Shown: positions 23,318-35,697 of the stretch, one piece after another
Numbering within the stretch: the stretch's first letter is position 1
How the letters are laid out: each line of letters opens with the position of its first letter
From: Hypholoma sublateritium FD-334 SS-4
Lineage: Eukaryota > Basidiomycota > Agaricomycetes > Agaricales > Strophariaceae
DNA length: 64,000 nt
Direction of reading: 5' to 3'
Assembly: GCA_000827495.1 (NCBI GenBank)
Contig: KN817521.1
Coordinates: 1-64,000, forward strand
Notes under the pieces: model-generated
The model's database searches: none
Seen by the model: only the letters and a program-made list of their open reading frames with translations
What the model was told of the DNA's origin: nothing
Made by a program: the position numbers and the translations under genes

Positions 23318-24896
23318 GCCCCAAAAGCACACGTTGCGTGCACCCGCAACATCTATCGGTAATATATTTATTGAGGTACATGGTATCGCTGTATTTACTT
23401 TGCATAGCTAGTGTCATATAAGCTGTTGTTAATGGACGAGTTTAGGGTGCTTTAAGCACCGTCATATACAAAGGGAACTCTAATGCGATGCGGGCCGAGA
23501 TATCTTTTCCACCTCCACCAGTGTGCTGGTGCTGGCACCAGTCGGTGCGCCCTGCGGGACCACCGGCGACGTCTTCTCCGACGAGGGTGCCGGTGCTGGC
23601 GGGGCACTCGCCGCCGCGCTCCACCGCGCGCCCCAGCTCGTGAAGAACCTGAGCAGCCACATCGGCTTGATGCCTGGGTGCGCAACGACCGCGCCCTCCT
23701 CCTCNAGCGGCANTGCACCCGTCTCTACCTCCACCGCGCTCGCNGGGCCGTCGAGGTACGCCNCGAGCGCCGCGAGCGCCTCCTCCTCCTCCGCCTNGCT
23801 CTCGCTGCGCCCGAGGTGGTCCACAAGGCGAGTGCGCCCGTCGAGCCCGCGCTGCAGGCGGTTGAACGGCCCGTGCGCGCCGTGCACCCCCGGCGCGAGG
23901 CGGCGCCCGCCCGCACCAAGCACACGCTCGCGAAGAGCGAGGACTGTGCGCCGCGGGGCGCGCGCGGCAGCCCAGAGGTCATCCGCACGGAATTGCTCCG
24001 ACTCGTAGCGCAGCGTGTGCGTCGCCTGCGCGAGCTTGTCGGCCGAAGCGTGCGCGGTGTCGAGCGCGGCGAGTACGCGCGCGCGCCGCTCGACCGCGCG
24101 CACGGCGTCCGTATGCGCGTCATGGTGAGCGCGTAGGCCTGTGTTCGTCCGTGCGAGAGAGGCACTGAAGAGCTGCAGGCGGTCAGCATGAGNGAGATTT
24201 CTAAGGGAAGCCGCTTACACGAACGCAGGCCATAACGTTACGCAGATGCTCCCCGCGCCGCCAAGCCGTTAGCAGCTCGCCACAGAGCTCGACATCAAGC
24301 GCCATACGCTCCGGCGTAAGCACTTCTGTATCGCGAAACGTGTCGAGGTCATGAAAGCTGCGGCGNCTGTTGCCCCATATTGTCAACCAAGCCACGCATA
24401 TATAAACTACCAGCACTTACCGCCGCGGATCGAATCCGCCCCGCCGCTGCCGTGCCGCCGCGCCCTCGTCATCCGAGATGTACCCCTCGTCCCGCACAGC
24501 CTCGTCCTCCTCCTCATCGCTCTCCTCGCTCGCAAGCACCGCCTCCCCACGCACGCCCGCGGGATCGACCACGCTCAGCAGGCTGTGGAAGCGCGCCTTC
24601 TCACGGCGCGGGCGCGCAGGCACATCGCTCTCGCCGTCTTCGTCAGTCACAGGTGAGCGCACGCCGCCGTCACCATCGTCTGGCGTGCGTGCACGAGGGC
24701 GCGACCCCGCCCAGCTCGCGACGCGCGCGGACTGCACAGCGCGGTGGTGCGGGCGCCGCGCGTGCCCGATGCCGCGCGCCGATAGCGCGGCGAGGCGCGC
24801 ACTCGACGCCGCGAGCGACGCNGCGGGGTCGCCGGCCATGCTGAATAGATTCGGGCGACCGTCGCCTGCGCGTTGTCAATACAGAGCACACAGTAN
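22769..24896. other. Low-quality stretch with scattered N bases
   Basis: Roughly two dozen single ambiguous bases lie in 22769-23095, 23705-23797 and at about 24192, 24366, 24822 and 24896, all in GC-rich sequence. More occur at 186, 268, 32434, 32479 and 32544. Indels should be suspected wherever frames break in these GC-rich zones. Confidence 0.9.
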
Positions 24897-26060
24897 AAGG
24901 GGCAATGAGACGCACTCAGCGGCGACACCTGCCCACTACTGAGCAGGTCGTCGTCATCCATCTCCCGGTCGATGTCCCTACCATAAATGTTTCAGTAAGG
25001 GAAGACATATTGACGGGTAGCATACATTGGTAAAATCAGAGAGAAAGAACTCACAGGGAGAACACCATCGGTGGCAAGGTAGGCGACTGCGCTCGCGAAG
25101 CTGCGGACGGGCGACGGCTGAGCGTACTTGGAGAGGCATTCCCGCTGATGGTCAGCCTGCCTGGCTGCGGGCGCCCGCGCGAAGGCTCAAGCAATTGCGG
25201 CTGCGGCTGAGACTGGTGCGACGATGCATCCGACATCGCGAGTCCGAGCGGCACAGCCCCAATGTCCTTACTTCGCGGCGCGCCAGAGGCGGACGAGCTG
25301 CCAAGGTCGACGCTGTCACGGTAGTGTTTTTTCCGTGATAATCTGCGATAAAGATCAGACCGCTTCATACTTGTACGAGAAGGATAAGTTATAACTGACC
25401 CGCCCGCCCAGTTCCCAAGTTTCCCGCGCACACGCCCACCCCACATACCGCCAAACGCGCCGGTGCTATTCGACACCTCGCTCTCCTCCTCGGTTGAGCG
25501 CCCGTCATTCGACCGCGCGTTCGACTCCTCGCCGTCGCTCCCAAGCCCCGCTGGCGTGGCGCGGCGTTCGCGCATCCCGGCGGCAGCAGCGGCGGCTGCG
25601 TCATGCACGCCCGCTTCCTCGCGCATGCGCACAAGTTCGCCAACGCGCCCACCCCACAGCGCACGCACGCTCGCGCCAACGCCTGCATCCTCCGCTGCCA
25701 CGCCGCTCCCCACGCCGTGTTCAAGCGTCCCATCGCGGCTCAGGCGCTTCGCCCGCCTACCCGTCCGCGCGTCGGGCCGCGCGGTACCCGCTACGAGTAA
25801 CACGAACGTCGGTACCTCATCGGATGCCCACGCAGAGGGCGCCTCCACGCAAGGACGGGATGAAAGCGCAAGCTCAAATATACATATTGATCTATCAATG
25901 TACTGTACACTTAGCGATAAATTCGCGCGCCTCCCTATGCAACCGCAACACCAAGCGCAGCAAGCCACGCTCAGATGATCGCTCGCACTCGCATTTCTGA
26001 CACTGCAAGGTGTGCGAAGCGGGAGTAACCCGCGCGCGGCATAGCCATGAATCAAGTAAA
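23450..26060 (-). CDS. Large charged, probably membrane-associated hypothetical protein, spliced
   Basis: Several minus-strand frames run head-to-tail with consistent coding character, so I read them as exons of one gene ending near 23480. They are, in transcription order: a Ser/Gly/Arg-rich N-terminal part (about 25800 to 25051, with GRVRGKLGNWAGG and LSRKKHYRDSVDLGSSS); a short acidic exon (REMDDDDLLSSGQ, about 24960); an Ala/Arg-rich part with an acidic run (ESDEEEDEAVRDEGYISDDE, 24839-24417); a hydrophobic segment LVVYICVAWLTIWGN (about 24400) followed by FHDLDTFRDTEVLTPERM; and a C-terminal coiled part (24103-23480) with GIKPMWLLRFFTSW near the end. In-frame introns such as GTCAGT...TCGCAG are likely. 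I do not recognise the family. N bases and GC richness make residue-level statements unsafe. It converges on the CCDC47-like gene (about 160 bp between stops). Confidence 0.45.
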
Positions 26061-28755
26061 ATCCGACGCGGCCGCGGAGCGGAAGGCGCTGCAGGCAGAA
26101 TGCGTCGCATGTGGAGATCTATAGTACGTGTGATTGCAGAGGACGTGGGGCGTGATATATTGATAGTCGACGATTTTGCGTGGTGGAGGCAAGGTCGAGG
26201 CCGGGGGTGGAAACGTAATGGAAACGTACACTACTACCTTCAAACTCCGACGGCGAATGGCGCCGGCCGGTCCAACCCGTTACCCTATTATCAGCAACAC
26301 CCAGCTCGAAAGGCTGGAGGACAATGAAATTAAGACACGCATAGGTTGACAGACAGCATGTAAGACTGGAAATAATTATAAGTATAATGCGTCAGGCAGG
26401 ACTCGGCACAGTCGATGGCACATTCTGGCGGAGAATGCCGATTGGGCAGAGTCGTGTGAATGTAGCCGAAAAAGGGAGAGAGTCCTGCAACCAACCTTCC
26501 ACGACCAAAGCGAGCACATAGCTAAGCCATCGCTCCAGCTCCCTCTCATGCACGTCGCTACTGGCAGATCGTAGGCCTATTACGCTGCCCACAGACGGTG
26601 AGAGCAAACGTTGCGCTATCGCTCTTCAGAGACTCTGACATGCAAGCGCCGCCACCGCAATAGCTCAGCGTAACACTCGCCGCAATGCTCGCAACCACAC
26701 TGTGAGGCGCACTTTCAGCTCAGCCGCATCGCCGCCACCCACAGCTTTCCCTGCTCGGCCCCGCCTCTCGCGATGGTCCGTGTCGTTGGTACAATTTTCC
26801 ATCCGTATCGCCCTCCACTCCGCACCATCCGCCGCGTCTCCCTCTCCGTCAGCTATACGCATTTCGGCGGCACCCCCGACGCATCACACGCCCCTGTAAC
26901 CCTCTGCGCCGCGCACTGAGCGCGCCGTCTCCCGGCTGCACGCGCCCTCCACCCGTCCACGCAGACCGCGCCGACCGCCAGAACTTCAAGCACCGGCACG
27001 GGGGCCCGCCTCTCGCGACCGTCCACGCCCGGTACCTGGACTCCCTCAGCAGAATGATCAGTTGGAATATGCCGTCCGTTGATCCCTCCACTCCGCATCG
27101 TACATGCCAACTATGTCCATTTCGGCGGCGCCCCCGACGCATCGCGCGTCCCCGTACCCATCTACGCCGCGTACCAAGCGCGCGCCGTCCCCCGGCTACA
27201 CGCGCCCTCCACCCGTCCACGCCAACCGTGCCGACCGCCAGGACTTCAAGCACCGCGCGGGCCTGAATTATGGGTATGGCGCGCACTCGCTGCACCGCGC
27301 ACCGGCACTGGTGCGCCTCTTTTTTAACGCTTTTCACGACTGCTCATGCGCCCGTGTTTGAATCGCATAGGTGCCAGGATCACGGACACATCGTCAACCT
27401 GTATAACGACGCTGGCTGACGCTGCCGATTCCAGATCTCCCACTCCCGACGCGGCTCCTGCGAGCGCCTAGGCGCGCCCCCACACGTCCGGCACCCTCGA
27501 CTGCGACGTGGACTCCTCCCCTCCTCCATACTCACCGCCACGCGTCTCTCCCGCTCCGTCAGCTAAGGCCCCTTCAACGGCGCCCACGGCCCATCTCGGC
27601 TATCCGCATTTCTATGCGCTGCACGTGAGGCGCGCATGCTCCTTTGGAAAGTGCGGCGGCGCGTACCGCGCTGCATACTGTCAGGTGAAGTCGGAGCCTC
27701 CGCCTGTGCTACTGCGGTGCCGTAATGGTACGCGGATTGACGCAAATGGTCCTCAGGAGGTAGAAGAATGGGACGCCGGGACGCAGAGTACTCGGTGACA
27801 CACAGTGCGTTTACTTTCTTTTCGTCCCTACTGTTTTTCTGATGAGGTATTTCGGGGGACCTCTGGCAGTGCGCCGTCGTCATGTCAGAACCCCTTCGTA
27901 GAGTTGGATAGACGCTGTAATTCTGCGGCCCGGCTCTAAGGAGCTCGACGTTGATTGATGGCTTCTGCACTTGTACGCGCGTCAGGGACGCCCGCACCGC
28001 TGCGTGCGGCCGCATATACATGCTGTTTTTGCGCGCCAAGTCTGCTGCGTCGCCGCCTCTGCCGCTCGCCCCACTCCAAAGCCTCAGGACCTCGTGCGGC
28101 CTATTCCTTTGGAGATTCTACGACTGCTTAAGTATACGCCCCTGCCTCGATCTGGTCAAGGGAATCACGACAATAGTTTGGGCCGTACGGACGCAATTCT
28201 GTCGTATATCCCAATGGAAGAAACATCTATGATTCTACGTGGGTAATATATGCTGTGGAAAATCAGTTTATTCACGCCTCATCTAGGCACTCGATCCGTG
28301 ACAGACAGATTCCAGCCCTCTTGCGGTGCCCTGCATGGAGCCTGCAGACCTGCACTCAGTGGAATTCGCCGGTTGAGAACACTCTGCCCGGCGCACGTCC
28401 GGGCGTCGGTCAGGCGACGGGTGTAGCGCTGGGCCAAGAAACGGACGTAAATCAGAAGTATATTGCTGAAGCAGTCGGGCGCTCTGCAATGGCTCGGGCG
28501 AGAGATGATTATGTGTACAATGATACCATAATCCAACTACGGTGTAAAGGGCTGTGAATACTATATATTAGTGCGATAAGATCTAGAGGAAGGTTGTGGG
28601 TCCTGGCCGATCAACAGCGAAAGCGGGGAAAACAAGGCGAAAAGTGAAGAACCCGCAAAATATGAGTATAATTTACGCGTTATGAGTGTTTTTACTCCGT
28701 AGAGGCTACTTACTGGTATGAAAACATTTCTACCGTGCGGAGCACGGTCAGAGCC
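26060..28755. other. GC-rich decayed region with duplications, no supported gene
   Basis: About 2.7 kb with open frames on both strands but no consistent coding strand. A ~258-bp unit is duplicated (see repeat entry), and a third diverged piece (CTCCGTCAGCTA...CGCATTT-like) appears near 27560-27610. The plus frames at 27508-27798, 27951-28246 and 28255-28557 lack motifs. Probably relics of mobile or gene sequence. Confidence 0.35.
26760..27265. repeat. Tandem duplication of a ~258-bp GC-rich unit
   Basis: CCGCCTCTCGCGA(T/C)(G/C)GTCC at 26760 recurs at 27003. CCCTCCACTCCGCA at 26812 recurs at about 27083. ATTTCGGCGGC(A/G)CCCCCGACG at 26861 recurs at 27119, and both are followed by about 130 bp of closely matching sequence (GCGCGCCGTC...CACGCGCCCTCCACCCGTCCACGC...GACCGCCAG(A/G)ACTTCAAGCACC). 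The offset is 258 bp in the well-conserved half and differs by a small indel upstream. Neither copy keeps an open frame through the unit. Confidence 0.75.
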
Positions 28756-31653
28756 ATGAAATCACGTGCGCAGAATCAAAATCGGCTTGCCAATGCCAAT
28801 TCCAAAACTCCGACTCGAACTACTACTACCCTCAGCGCTCAGCTCTTACCGCATGCATTAGTTCGGTATCGAACCAGCTTTTGCTTATGGTATAATTTGG
28901 GCACTACACACTTAGGAGAACACATCCAGGAAAAGTTTCTGTTGACAGTAATGTGCGTACAGCGCTGTTCTGGCTGACATGTAGAAATCAATTCTGAACC
29001 AATTCTTTCAGGCGAGTCCAGATCCTGAATGGAAGGCTAATATACTCTCCAAATTCTATTCGTACTATTGAAGAGCCTCCCGTTCATATTTCGACGGAAA
29101 ACCCATTCGTTCCACCTCTCGTCAGCTCACAATCTGGTTCAAAGAGAAATGCCATGCAACTCGACGTCGCAAATTACTTGAACCCTCGGTGGTGGTCCCG
29201 GGAATGGGGATGGATAGCGTTTATGCCTCATGAAGCGGATCTATCAAATCCTCCTTTTGACCCCTTATTGCAAATTCCACGCCGCCCTCGTCGCCTTCCA
29301 GACAGTGCTAAATACGCGATGCCCTCGAATTTGGTCAGTTGTTGGTCAAGACTGGAGTTGGACCTTGCCATGACCACGCATCTTCTTCAAGTCCATTACG
29401 ACACACCGGCAATACGGCCTATGTACCCATCGGGTTTTGGGTACAAGAAATCTCACCCTGGTGAAAGCGCTGCCATGAAAGCCATTCATAAAGCGAGGAA
29501 CTGGTTTTGCGTCTGGATGGGCCTGCTTTCTTTTTTGATTGCAATGGCGGAAACCAAAGAGCATGAGCTCCGTGATTACCCGCATCTTTCGAAAAAAGGT
29601 TGGGCCGACTACTTGCTTGAGAAGGGCGCCGAGAGGACATGGATAGAATCTTTGATCAACTCCGAAGTGTCTTGTTTCAGGCCAAATGTGGTACGATCTG
29701 GCACCTTTCTACATCTCATCGCCCAGGACTCATTTCAGCCTTCCGTGGAATGGTTCTGTAAATATCATGTGCCTGTTTGGTATCATTGGGGGCCTGAACA
29801 GGCAAGCAATCCCCGCTTTGCGGAACTGGCTCCTCCCACGTACCTCCTGCAAATGAGCGCGACCGCTTTTACACGGAGTCCGTCACGGCCTGAATCAGAA
29901 ACATCGGACACCATTTTACCTCAGGAAATTGTAACTTTGCATGCTGCGACAGTGCGGGTTATCCATCCACTAGCTAGCTCACAACACGACCGGTTCTTAG
30001 CTTCATGGAACCTGTTTCTCTTGTCGCGAAAATCTTTGCGGCAGCGTATTGAGCAGGCAGAAACACCTCTTGAACAACATAAGCGACTATCAAGAGAAAG
30101 ACACCCACCAACAAAGAGCGCCAAGGTTTTTCGTTGGATCAAAGACGTTACGGGTGACGGATACATTCGCACGCAGGTATCTAAAAAGTGGCGCGAGGAC
30201 ACCTTGAGCGATTATTCGGTCAAACAGGCTCAATACGATTCTCATTTCAATGAATGGGATTGTTCTTCAGAGTTGGGATCAGATGACGAGTCGGATGGAC
30301 TCGTAGACGACGACGAAAGGCCTGGCGAAGATATCTACTTTATGGACTTCGACGAAGTGCATTTGGAAACCCTGGCCCCATCTATTGCCACCGCTGGTCC
30401 GGAAGAAAATCTGGGTGCATTTGATGACAACGAAGAATGGCTCCCATTCTGTCATCAACCTCGTGACACCGCCTTCCATCCATCTCTTGATGCATTAGAG
30501 GAGGAGATAATGGAGACAGCCAGTACCTACTTTGGATATACTTCTCCCCTTCCTCTTACGGCGTTTCCTCCGCTAAAAAACGAGCAACGTCAAAAGCACA
30601 TTTTGAGATACCTTGGATTCTCGTGGAATGAGTCAACTCCCGTACTATTCAATCGACCGCGCATTCTCGCTCTTGTTGATTTTATCGACAGGCTATCTGG
30701 AACAGGGGATATCTCTTCAGATGAATGGGACATCGATTATAAACACCGAGCCTCGGTTGCGTTTACGGAACGTTTTCAATACATTCTTGAAATTTTAGGC
30801 CCAAATGGCCCATTATTCATGTTCAATTTCCACGACCGATCCACGGTCAAATGGAAGCTCGCAGTTACCTCTGCCACCCACGCTCTACTTGTCTGTCGTA
30901 TGCATGTCAATTTCCAAGAGAATGACATTGCGTTATACTTGCTGCGCAGAGGCGTACCTTTTTTCACCCTCCAGGAATCAAGTACACTGCTGCCAGCTTT
31001 TGTTGATAAAAGGCCCTTGGAGCGGCGCCCTTTTCGTCCTGATGATCATATCTTTACCGTCCGCGACTATAGAGCTTATTCCGACCAATGTCGCGCATTG
31101 CTCCTACAAAGACGATCACGTGCTGCATTGCTTCGAGGGGGGTATATTTGGAGAGTGGCTGTTTCTCAAGTCGATTTCAAAAGCGTCTTGAATGGACCAA
31201 CGGGCTTGTACTCTGGTCAGGGGGAGATGTTTACTGTAGTGCTACCAGATGGCAAACAATACGTGGATGATGCATTAACAGAGTCCGAGATAACTCTACT
31301 TATTGGTGGGTACGAGTGCCAAACAGGTATTTAATGCATTTTTGGATGTGACCCACAAGTTGCTAACATATTTTCAAGGTCATAGCAATCAGCAGGTGCT
31401 GAAATCTTGGTGTCCTCTTCCATCAACTTACGAGAAGTCAGGCGTGGACTACGGTAGATGGACCAACATCAATGAAGCTTTATATAGCATCGCCTATACC
31501 GACACAGAGGTCGCCAATCCAACTCTTCAGCGACAACCATGTCCATCCAAACAATGGAGAAACATCTGTCGTGGCTCAAGAGACCTTCGTCGTGGGCTCG
31601 CAAGGCTGGAAAGTGTTTCATTGCTCCTCATACGCCAACACCTCAACCTGTAA
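28756..31653 (+). CDS. 921-aa protein of an expanded agaricomycete family of unknown function
   Basis: Join 28756..28952, 29012..31305, 31379..31653 totals exactly 922 codons with the stop; introns are 59 and 73 nt (GTGCGT and GTGGGT donors). The N-terminus is LLPHALVRYRTSF...THLGEHIQEKFLLTV, joined across the first intron to MRVQILNGRLIYSP. Conserved-looking blocks follow: NYLNPRWWSREWGW, HVPVWYHWG with EQASNPRFAELAPP, an acidic stretch (SDDESDGLVDDDERPGED), and a C-terminus SWCPLPSTYEKSGVDYG with PSKQWRNICRGSRD. I know this pattern as a large family of 'hypothetical proteins' repeated in mushroom genomes, with no assigned function. It lies in the repeat-rich half of the window, so a mobile-element or lineage-expansion origin is plausible. 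No catalytic motif or signal peptide is seen. Confidence 0.75.
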
Positions 31654-32980
31654 CTAATTGTATATTATCGTTGATCACAATGTTGAAACTATCATGTTTT
31701 GTATTGGGGGATGCTGATGCCGTTGTCAAGTTCCATCTAAGTAAATTCTATCTCAAAAAACTAACCTCAGGAACTACATTGTCCTCATGTGCGGCCAGCA
31801 TCAGCGCGTTTGCTGCATAGCGGAAGTTGGGGAACCCGATGTCTCGGACCTCTGATTCTGCGATATTCTAGATACGTCGTCCACAGACTTCTCCTGTTTT
31901 CTCTTACTGATTTTCACTCGTAGAATTTTCAAGTTTGACTACTAATTCCTGCCCGAACTACTATTTCTTCAATGCCAGCGACAACAACGAGCGTGCGGCG
32001 CAGGCGAAGACAGTGGGTGCGAGGGAGAAGCAGCACGTTCTGTATGCCTCGGATTTTATCATGAACCGGGAGGTCGGCCCTGCGCCTCTCCTCCCGAAAG
32101 CGAAGAGAACCAGAAGACGCCCCGCCCTCCCAGCCCTGAGCTAAGCGTCGTCAATCGTGACACTACCTACCGCCCGCGCGCCCAACACAGAGCCCGAAAT
32201 AGAAGTCGATGGGACGGAGCTCGAGCGCATCTGGCACGCGCGGTACGAGTCGTTCAAGAACATGCATGCGCCTTTTATTCGCATCGAACGATGTAAGATC
32301 TATCTTGGCAATCTCGCCGCCGCTGCAATTTTTTTATCGCTCACACGCACATGACATGCCACTATTCTAGATATCAGCCCCGCTCTCACCCGAATTCTCT
32401 CCCCTGTCAGCGCAAGTTAGGCCTCCCAGTGACNATGATCGACAGGGGGACGGGCCGCGGCCTACCCACGGCGCTAACNCCGTTCCTCATCATGGGGCAT
32501 ACGCCGCTGATCCTCATCTGGCGGTTTCTGCGTACATGAAGTGNTGGCTTCCTGTCCTCCCGGATCCCTCTACGGCGGCAATAAACCTTGTCTGCGCCAT
32601 CCACGAAGTGCGGCCGATGCAGGTACCGCCGCATCTCCTCCCAGAATTTCGCTCGGCGTCGAACATGGGTCCGCTCTCTGCACAGGAGCTGGGAGACTAC
32701 CGGATCTCCAGCGTGACATCGTACCGCACCCTTCTTCTCGCGGACTGCGCGCAGGAGGACTCGCGCGCTGCAGCCGCACCACGCATGTCGGATGTCCCTC
32801 GCACGGCGAGCGCGCTATACGACATGCAATTCCGGGATACGCTGCAAATATCCGGCGGCCCAGCGCACGCGGATGCTTTCCGATACATCCCTGGTACTCT
32901 ATCCGCTCTGTGGGAAGGGACATATAGAGTAATTGCGCACACACCGCTGGTGCTTATTGAATCCATACTAATCGTCGTCT
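31654..32980 (+). other. Coding-like GC-rich exons, gene structure unresolved
   Basis: Stretches on the plus strand look coding. These are about 31930-32140 (SCPNYYFFNASDNNERAAQ, QHVLYASDFIMNREVGP), about 32190-32300 (VDGTELERIWHARYESFKNM), and about 32536-32930 (LLPEFRSASNMGPLSAQE, then FRYIPGTLSALWEGTYRV). The last piece, YIPGTLSALWEGTY, reminds me of the C-terminal region of basidiomycete F-box proteins. Three N bases and breaks between frames prevent a gene model. It could be one F-box-like gene with several introns. Confidence 0.3.
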
Positions 32981-34563
32981 CTCGTGTCAGAAAAAATCCC
33001 TTTGACCTCGACCACGACCAGCACATCGGCATGGCTACCCTCGACGTCGGAGTGGACTTGCGCGTCGGCGAGATGATGGACATGGACGGTATGATCGTCG
33101 TGTCCGGCGGCATGCCCGTCGGCCTCGGCAACGATTCCATCCCCATGGGCAACCCCGGTGTCGATGTGCTCGAGGAGACGGGCGAGGAGGATGCGGATGG
33201 CGAGGACTGGGAGGCGCATTCGTATCGATGGAAGTGCAGCAGCCCGAAGAGGTGGCAGAGATGGACATTGTGAGAATCAAGTCCGACGACGATCATGCCA
33301 CACACCCACTCCAGCCCAATTCTTCCCGGGAACCACGTGGGCGCTCAGATCAGCACAACGAGGGGCCGGACAGCGACATTGAGGGAGAGGAGAAAGGTGG
33401 CGAGAGCCAAGAAGCGAGTTTGAGCGCCCAGTGGCGTTCGGGCGCTAACGGCCACAGCCACGGCGCTCGGAACGGCACCCGAACAGTCAAGAGTCCGCTC
33501 TCGACGTCCTCGATATCCAACGCCTCCGACGAGGACCACAAGCCCGAGACCGAGGACGAAGGGAGCGCGGCCTCCGACGAGGAGGAGGAAGAAGAGGACC
33601 CGGACGAGTCGCCCTCATCGGACGACGACTACGACGACGACAACGATCCGGAGTTCGTCCTCACCACTCGCTCCTCGCGTGCGCCGTGGCGCGAGCGTCA
33701 CCCCCGCCGGGCTCGGCGATGCCTCCTCCTACCCTGGTGGCCCCGCATCATATCCCACATCCGGCGCCTTCGCCAAGGGCCGCAGCCTGCGCGCGCGTGC
33801 GCTATACCCCCTACCCCGGATCCGCACCAGGCGCCGGTGCGTACGGCGAGTCCTACGACGCGCAGGGGTACATCGTCGACGGCACCGGCCTCGCGCGCAC
33901 ACGCGGGCGCTACGCGAGCACCGCATAGGGCCCGATCTCCCCGTCGCTCGACGGCAGCGCGGCTCGGCGCGTCCGCGGGCCAGGCGACACCGCACGCGCA
34001 GAGCCGGGCACACTCCTCCGTCGCGAACTCGGTGTCGAGCGCGTCGCGCGGCGGGACGCGCGCGCCTGTGTCGGTGCCCATCCCCGTGCCCGTGCCGAGT
34101 CTGACGAAGAAGTCGCGCGGGCGGCGCGTGCCCACGATGGAGTCGCTCGAGGACCTGCGCAGCGCGGCGAGCGGCTCGGGCCGGAAGCGGCAGGGCCCGC
34201 GGGCAAGGGCGCGCGGATGTACCTCTGCGAGGTGGAGGGGTGCGGCAAGTTCTTCGCGCGGGACGAGCACCTCAAGCGCCATGTGAGGAGTATTCACATT
34301 AAAAACGGTCTCGGCGGGCGCTTCATTGGGCGCATGCGCGGGGCAGGAGGCAGTGCGCGTGAGGTGGGTGTGGTTGCAGGCGCGCCGCTCGAAGCGGACG
34401 AAGCTCCGGATACAGCAAGCGTAGGCAAGGAGAGCTATGGCGGCGGCGCGTCGGCCTTCCCGAGCTTCCCTTCTGACTCCTTAACTTGCACTACAGGTGC
34501 TCATGTATTGGCAGTGGCCACGGCGGCTGCGACGGGCGACGAGGCTGCGGCTCCGCGCGGGTA
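32980..34563 (+). pseudogene. C2H2 zinc-finger transcription-factor-like gene with several frame breaks
   Basis: Reading resumes in a new frame several times. A first part reads (DLDHDQHIGMATLDVGVDLR...). Frame 0 from 33228 is acidic (ASDEEEEEEDPDESPSSDDD); near 33690 sense moves to another frame (ASVTPAGLGDASSYPGG), then another (TPYPGSAPGAGAYGESYDAQ), then back to frame 0 (SVSSASRGGTRAPVSVP, KKSRGRRVPTMESLEDLRS). At 34217 it is in the frame encoding a zinc finger, C-x4-C-x12-H-x4-H (YLCEVEGCGKFFARDEHLKRH). Such fingers with a KKSRGRRVP linker occur in basidiomycete Msn2/Seb1-like regulators, normally as a pair; here only one finger is seen. No splice sites explain the shifts. Either the gene is decayed or the GC-rich sequence has indel errors, which nearby N bases make credible. 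Confidence 0.55.
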
Positions 34564-35386
34564 GGGCCGCTTTGCGGTCGTCGACGATACCAGGCTGCGG
34601 CAGCGCGCGAGGCGCCTTCGTACGGGTGAGATGGAGGCGGACGCCGTGAGCGCAGGTAGCACGCGGGCTGTTGGGACTGTGGAGGGGAGGGCATGTGCGT
34701 CGTATGGTGCCGCCGCGAAACGGAGATCCGCACGTCCAGCGGGCCCTGGGATCCGGTGGTAGGAGGGGGTAGGGTGTAGCGGGTGTCGTGGTCAGCCGAG
34801 GGAGACGATGGCGGAAGTCATGAGTTATCAGGCGGCGCGCATCCGATGACCGCAGAGAAATCATCGACTCACCGGTCGGGGCTTTGCTGTCCGTCCATGC
34901 GCAAGTCAATGAGATAGCGCTGAAGTTTTGGACGTGTAGCCGCTCGCACAGAGCGCGGCAGTCTGGCAACATCGCGCCGCATGTTGATGTGGACGAACCG
35001 CGCCTCGGTTGTTTCTCAAGACTAGATGGAGAATGCGCGGGTAGGCGAGAGTGCTGCGAGGGTAGACGGGCAGCACGATGGGCGCCGGTCGGAGGGCGAG
35101 GGCGATGCATTTATAGTCGATGGGCTCTGGGCACCGTCATAGCCGGCGGGTGAGGCTTCACAGGCGTAGGACCTGTGTATGATAACAGTGGACAGGGAGA
35201 AGTTTGTGGAGGAGATGGTAGGAGTTCGCCCGTGTCTGGTCGATCACGCGCGAGAACAACTTTGATAAGCCTGCTGCATCCATTTAAACCATTTTTTTTT
35301 TGCTTTTCCTCAAGCCGCCTCTCTCCTTTGATCGACTTCACTAATCAACACCTCGAAAGCGCCTCATCGTTACCTGTACTTCACAA
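34564..35386. other. Intergenic GC-rich to mixed, no supported gene
   Basis: A 209-aa minus frame (34481-35110) is Pro/Arg/Ser-rich without motifs and I do not support it. The pyrimidine-rich CCATTTTTTTTTGC tract at about 35288 precedes the small spliced gene and may be its promoter. Confidence 0.35.
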
Positions 35387-35697
35387 ATGCCACGGTAAGG
35401 TGTAATTTGTATTCGGGGCTGTTACTGATGTTTCTTTCGCCAGTATCTGTGTAGGCTCCCCAGCACTCGTCGTCGTCGACAATCCCGAGCGCGCTGGTCA
35501 TCTTCGACGTGTCCTCTGTCGCGTCAAGTCGTACCGTTCGGTCAGTGCTGATAACACAAAGATCAAGGTATGCATATTAGTCTTTTCCTTGTACATAATT
35601 AATTGATGTATTGTAGCTGATCTTGTACTACACAGTCCAGCTGGCAAATGGAGGAGAACTCGACGTTATGCCCGCAAACTTGAAACCGCTTCAGTGA
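35387..35697 (+). CDS. Tiny three-exon protein, 70 aa
   Basis: Join 35387..35394, 35444..35567, 35617..35697; introns are 49 nt each (GTAAGG...CAG and GTATGC...TAG) and the frame holds across an 8-nt first exon. The protein starts MPRICVGSPALVVVDNPERA, has a basic middle and ends GGELDVMPANLKPLQ. The precise fit of both introns argues for a real gene. A GTGAGT at the very end (overlapping the stop) could be a donor to more exons, but no acceptor at a sensible distance continues the frame. No family recognised. Confidence 0.5.

Noticed and set aside
24647..24961. Extra minus frames in the N-containing region as separate genes
   Set aside because: They sit among exons of the larger minus-strand gene and depend on ambiguous bases; no independent support.
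34481..35110. Minus-strand 209-aa frame after the zinc-finger gene
   Set aside because: Pro/Arg/Ser-rich, no motif, opposite frames equally open; likely GC-driven.
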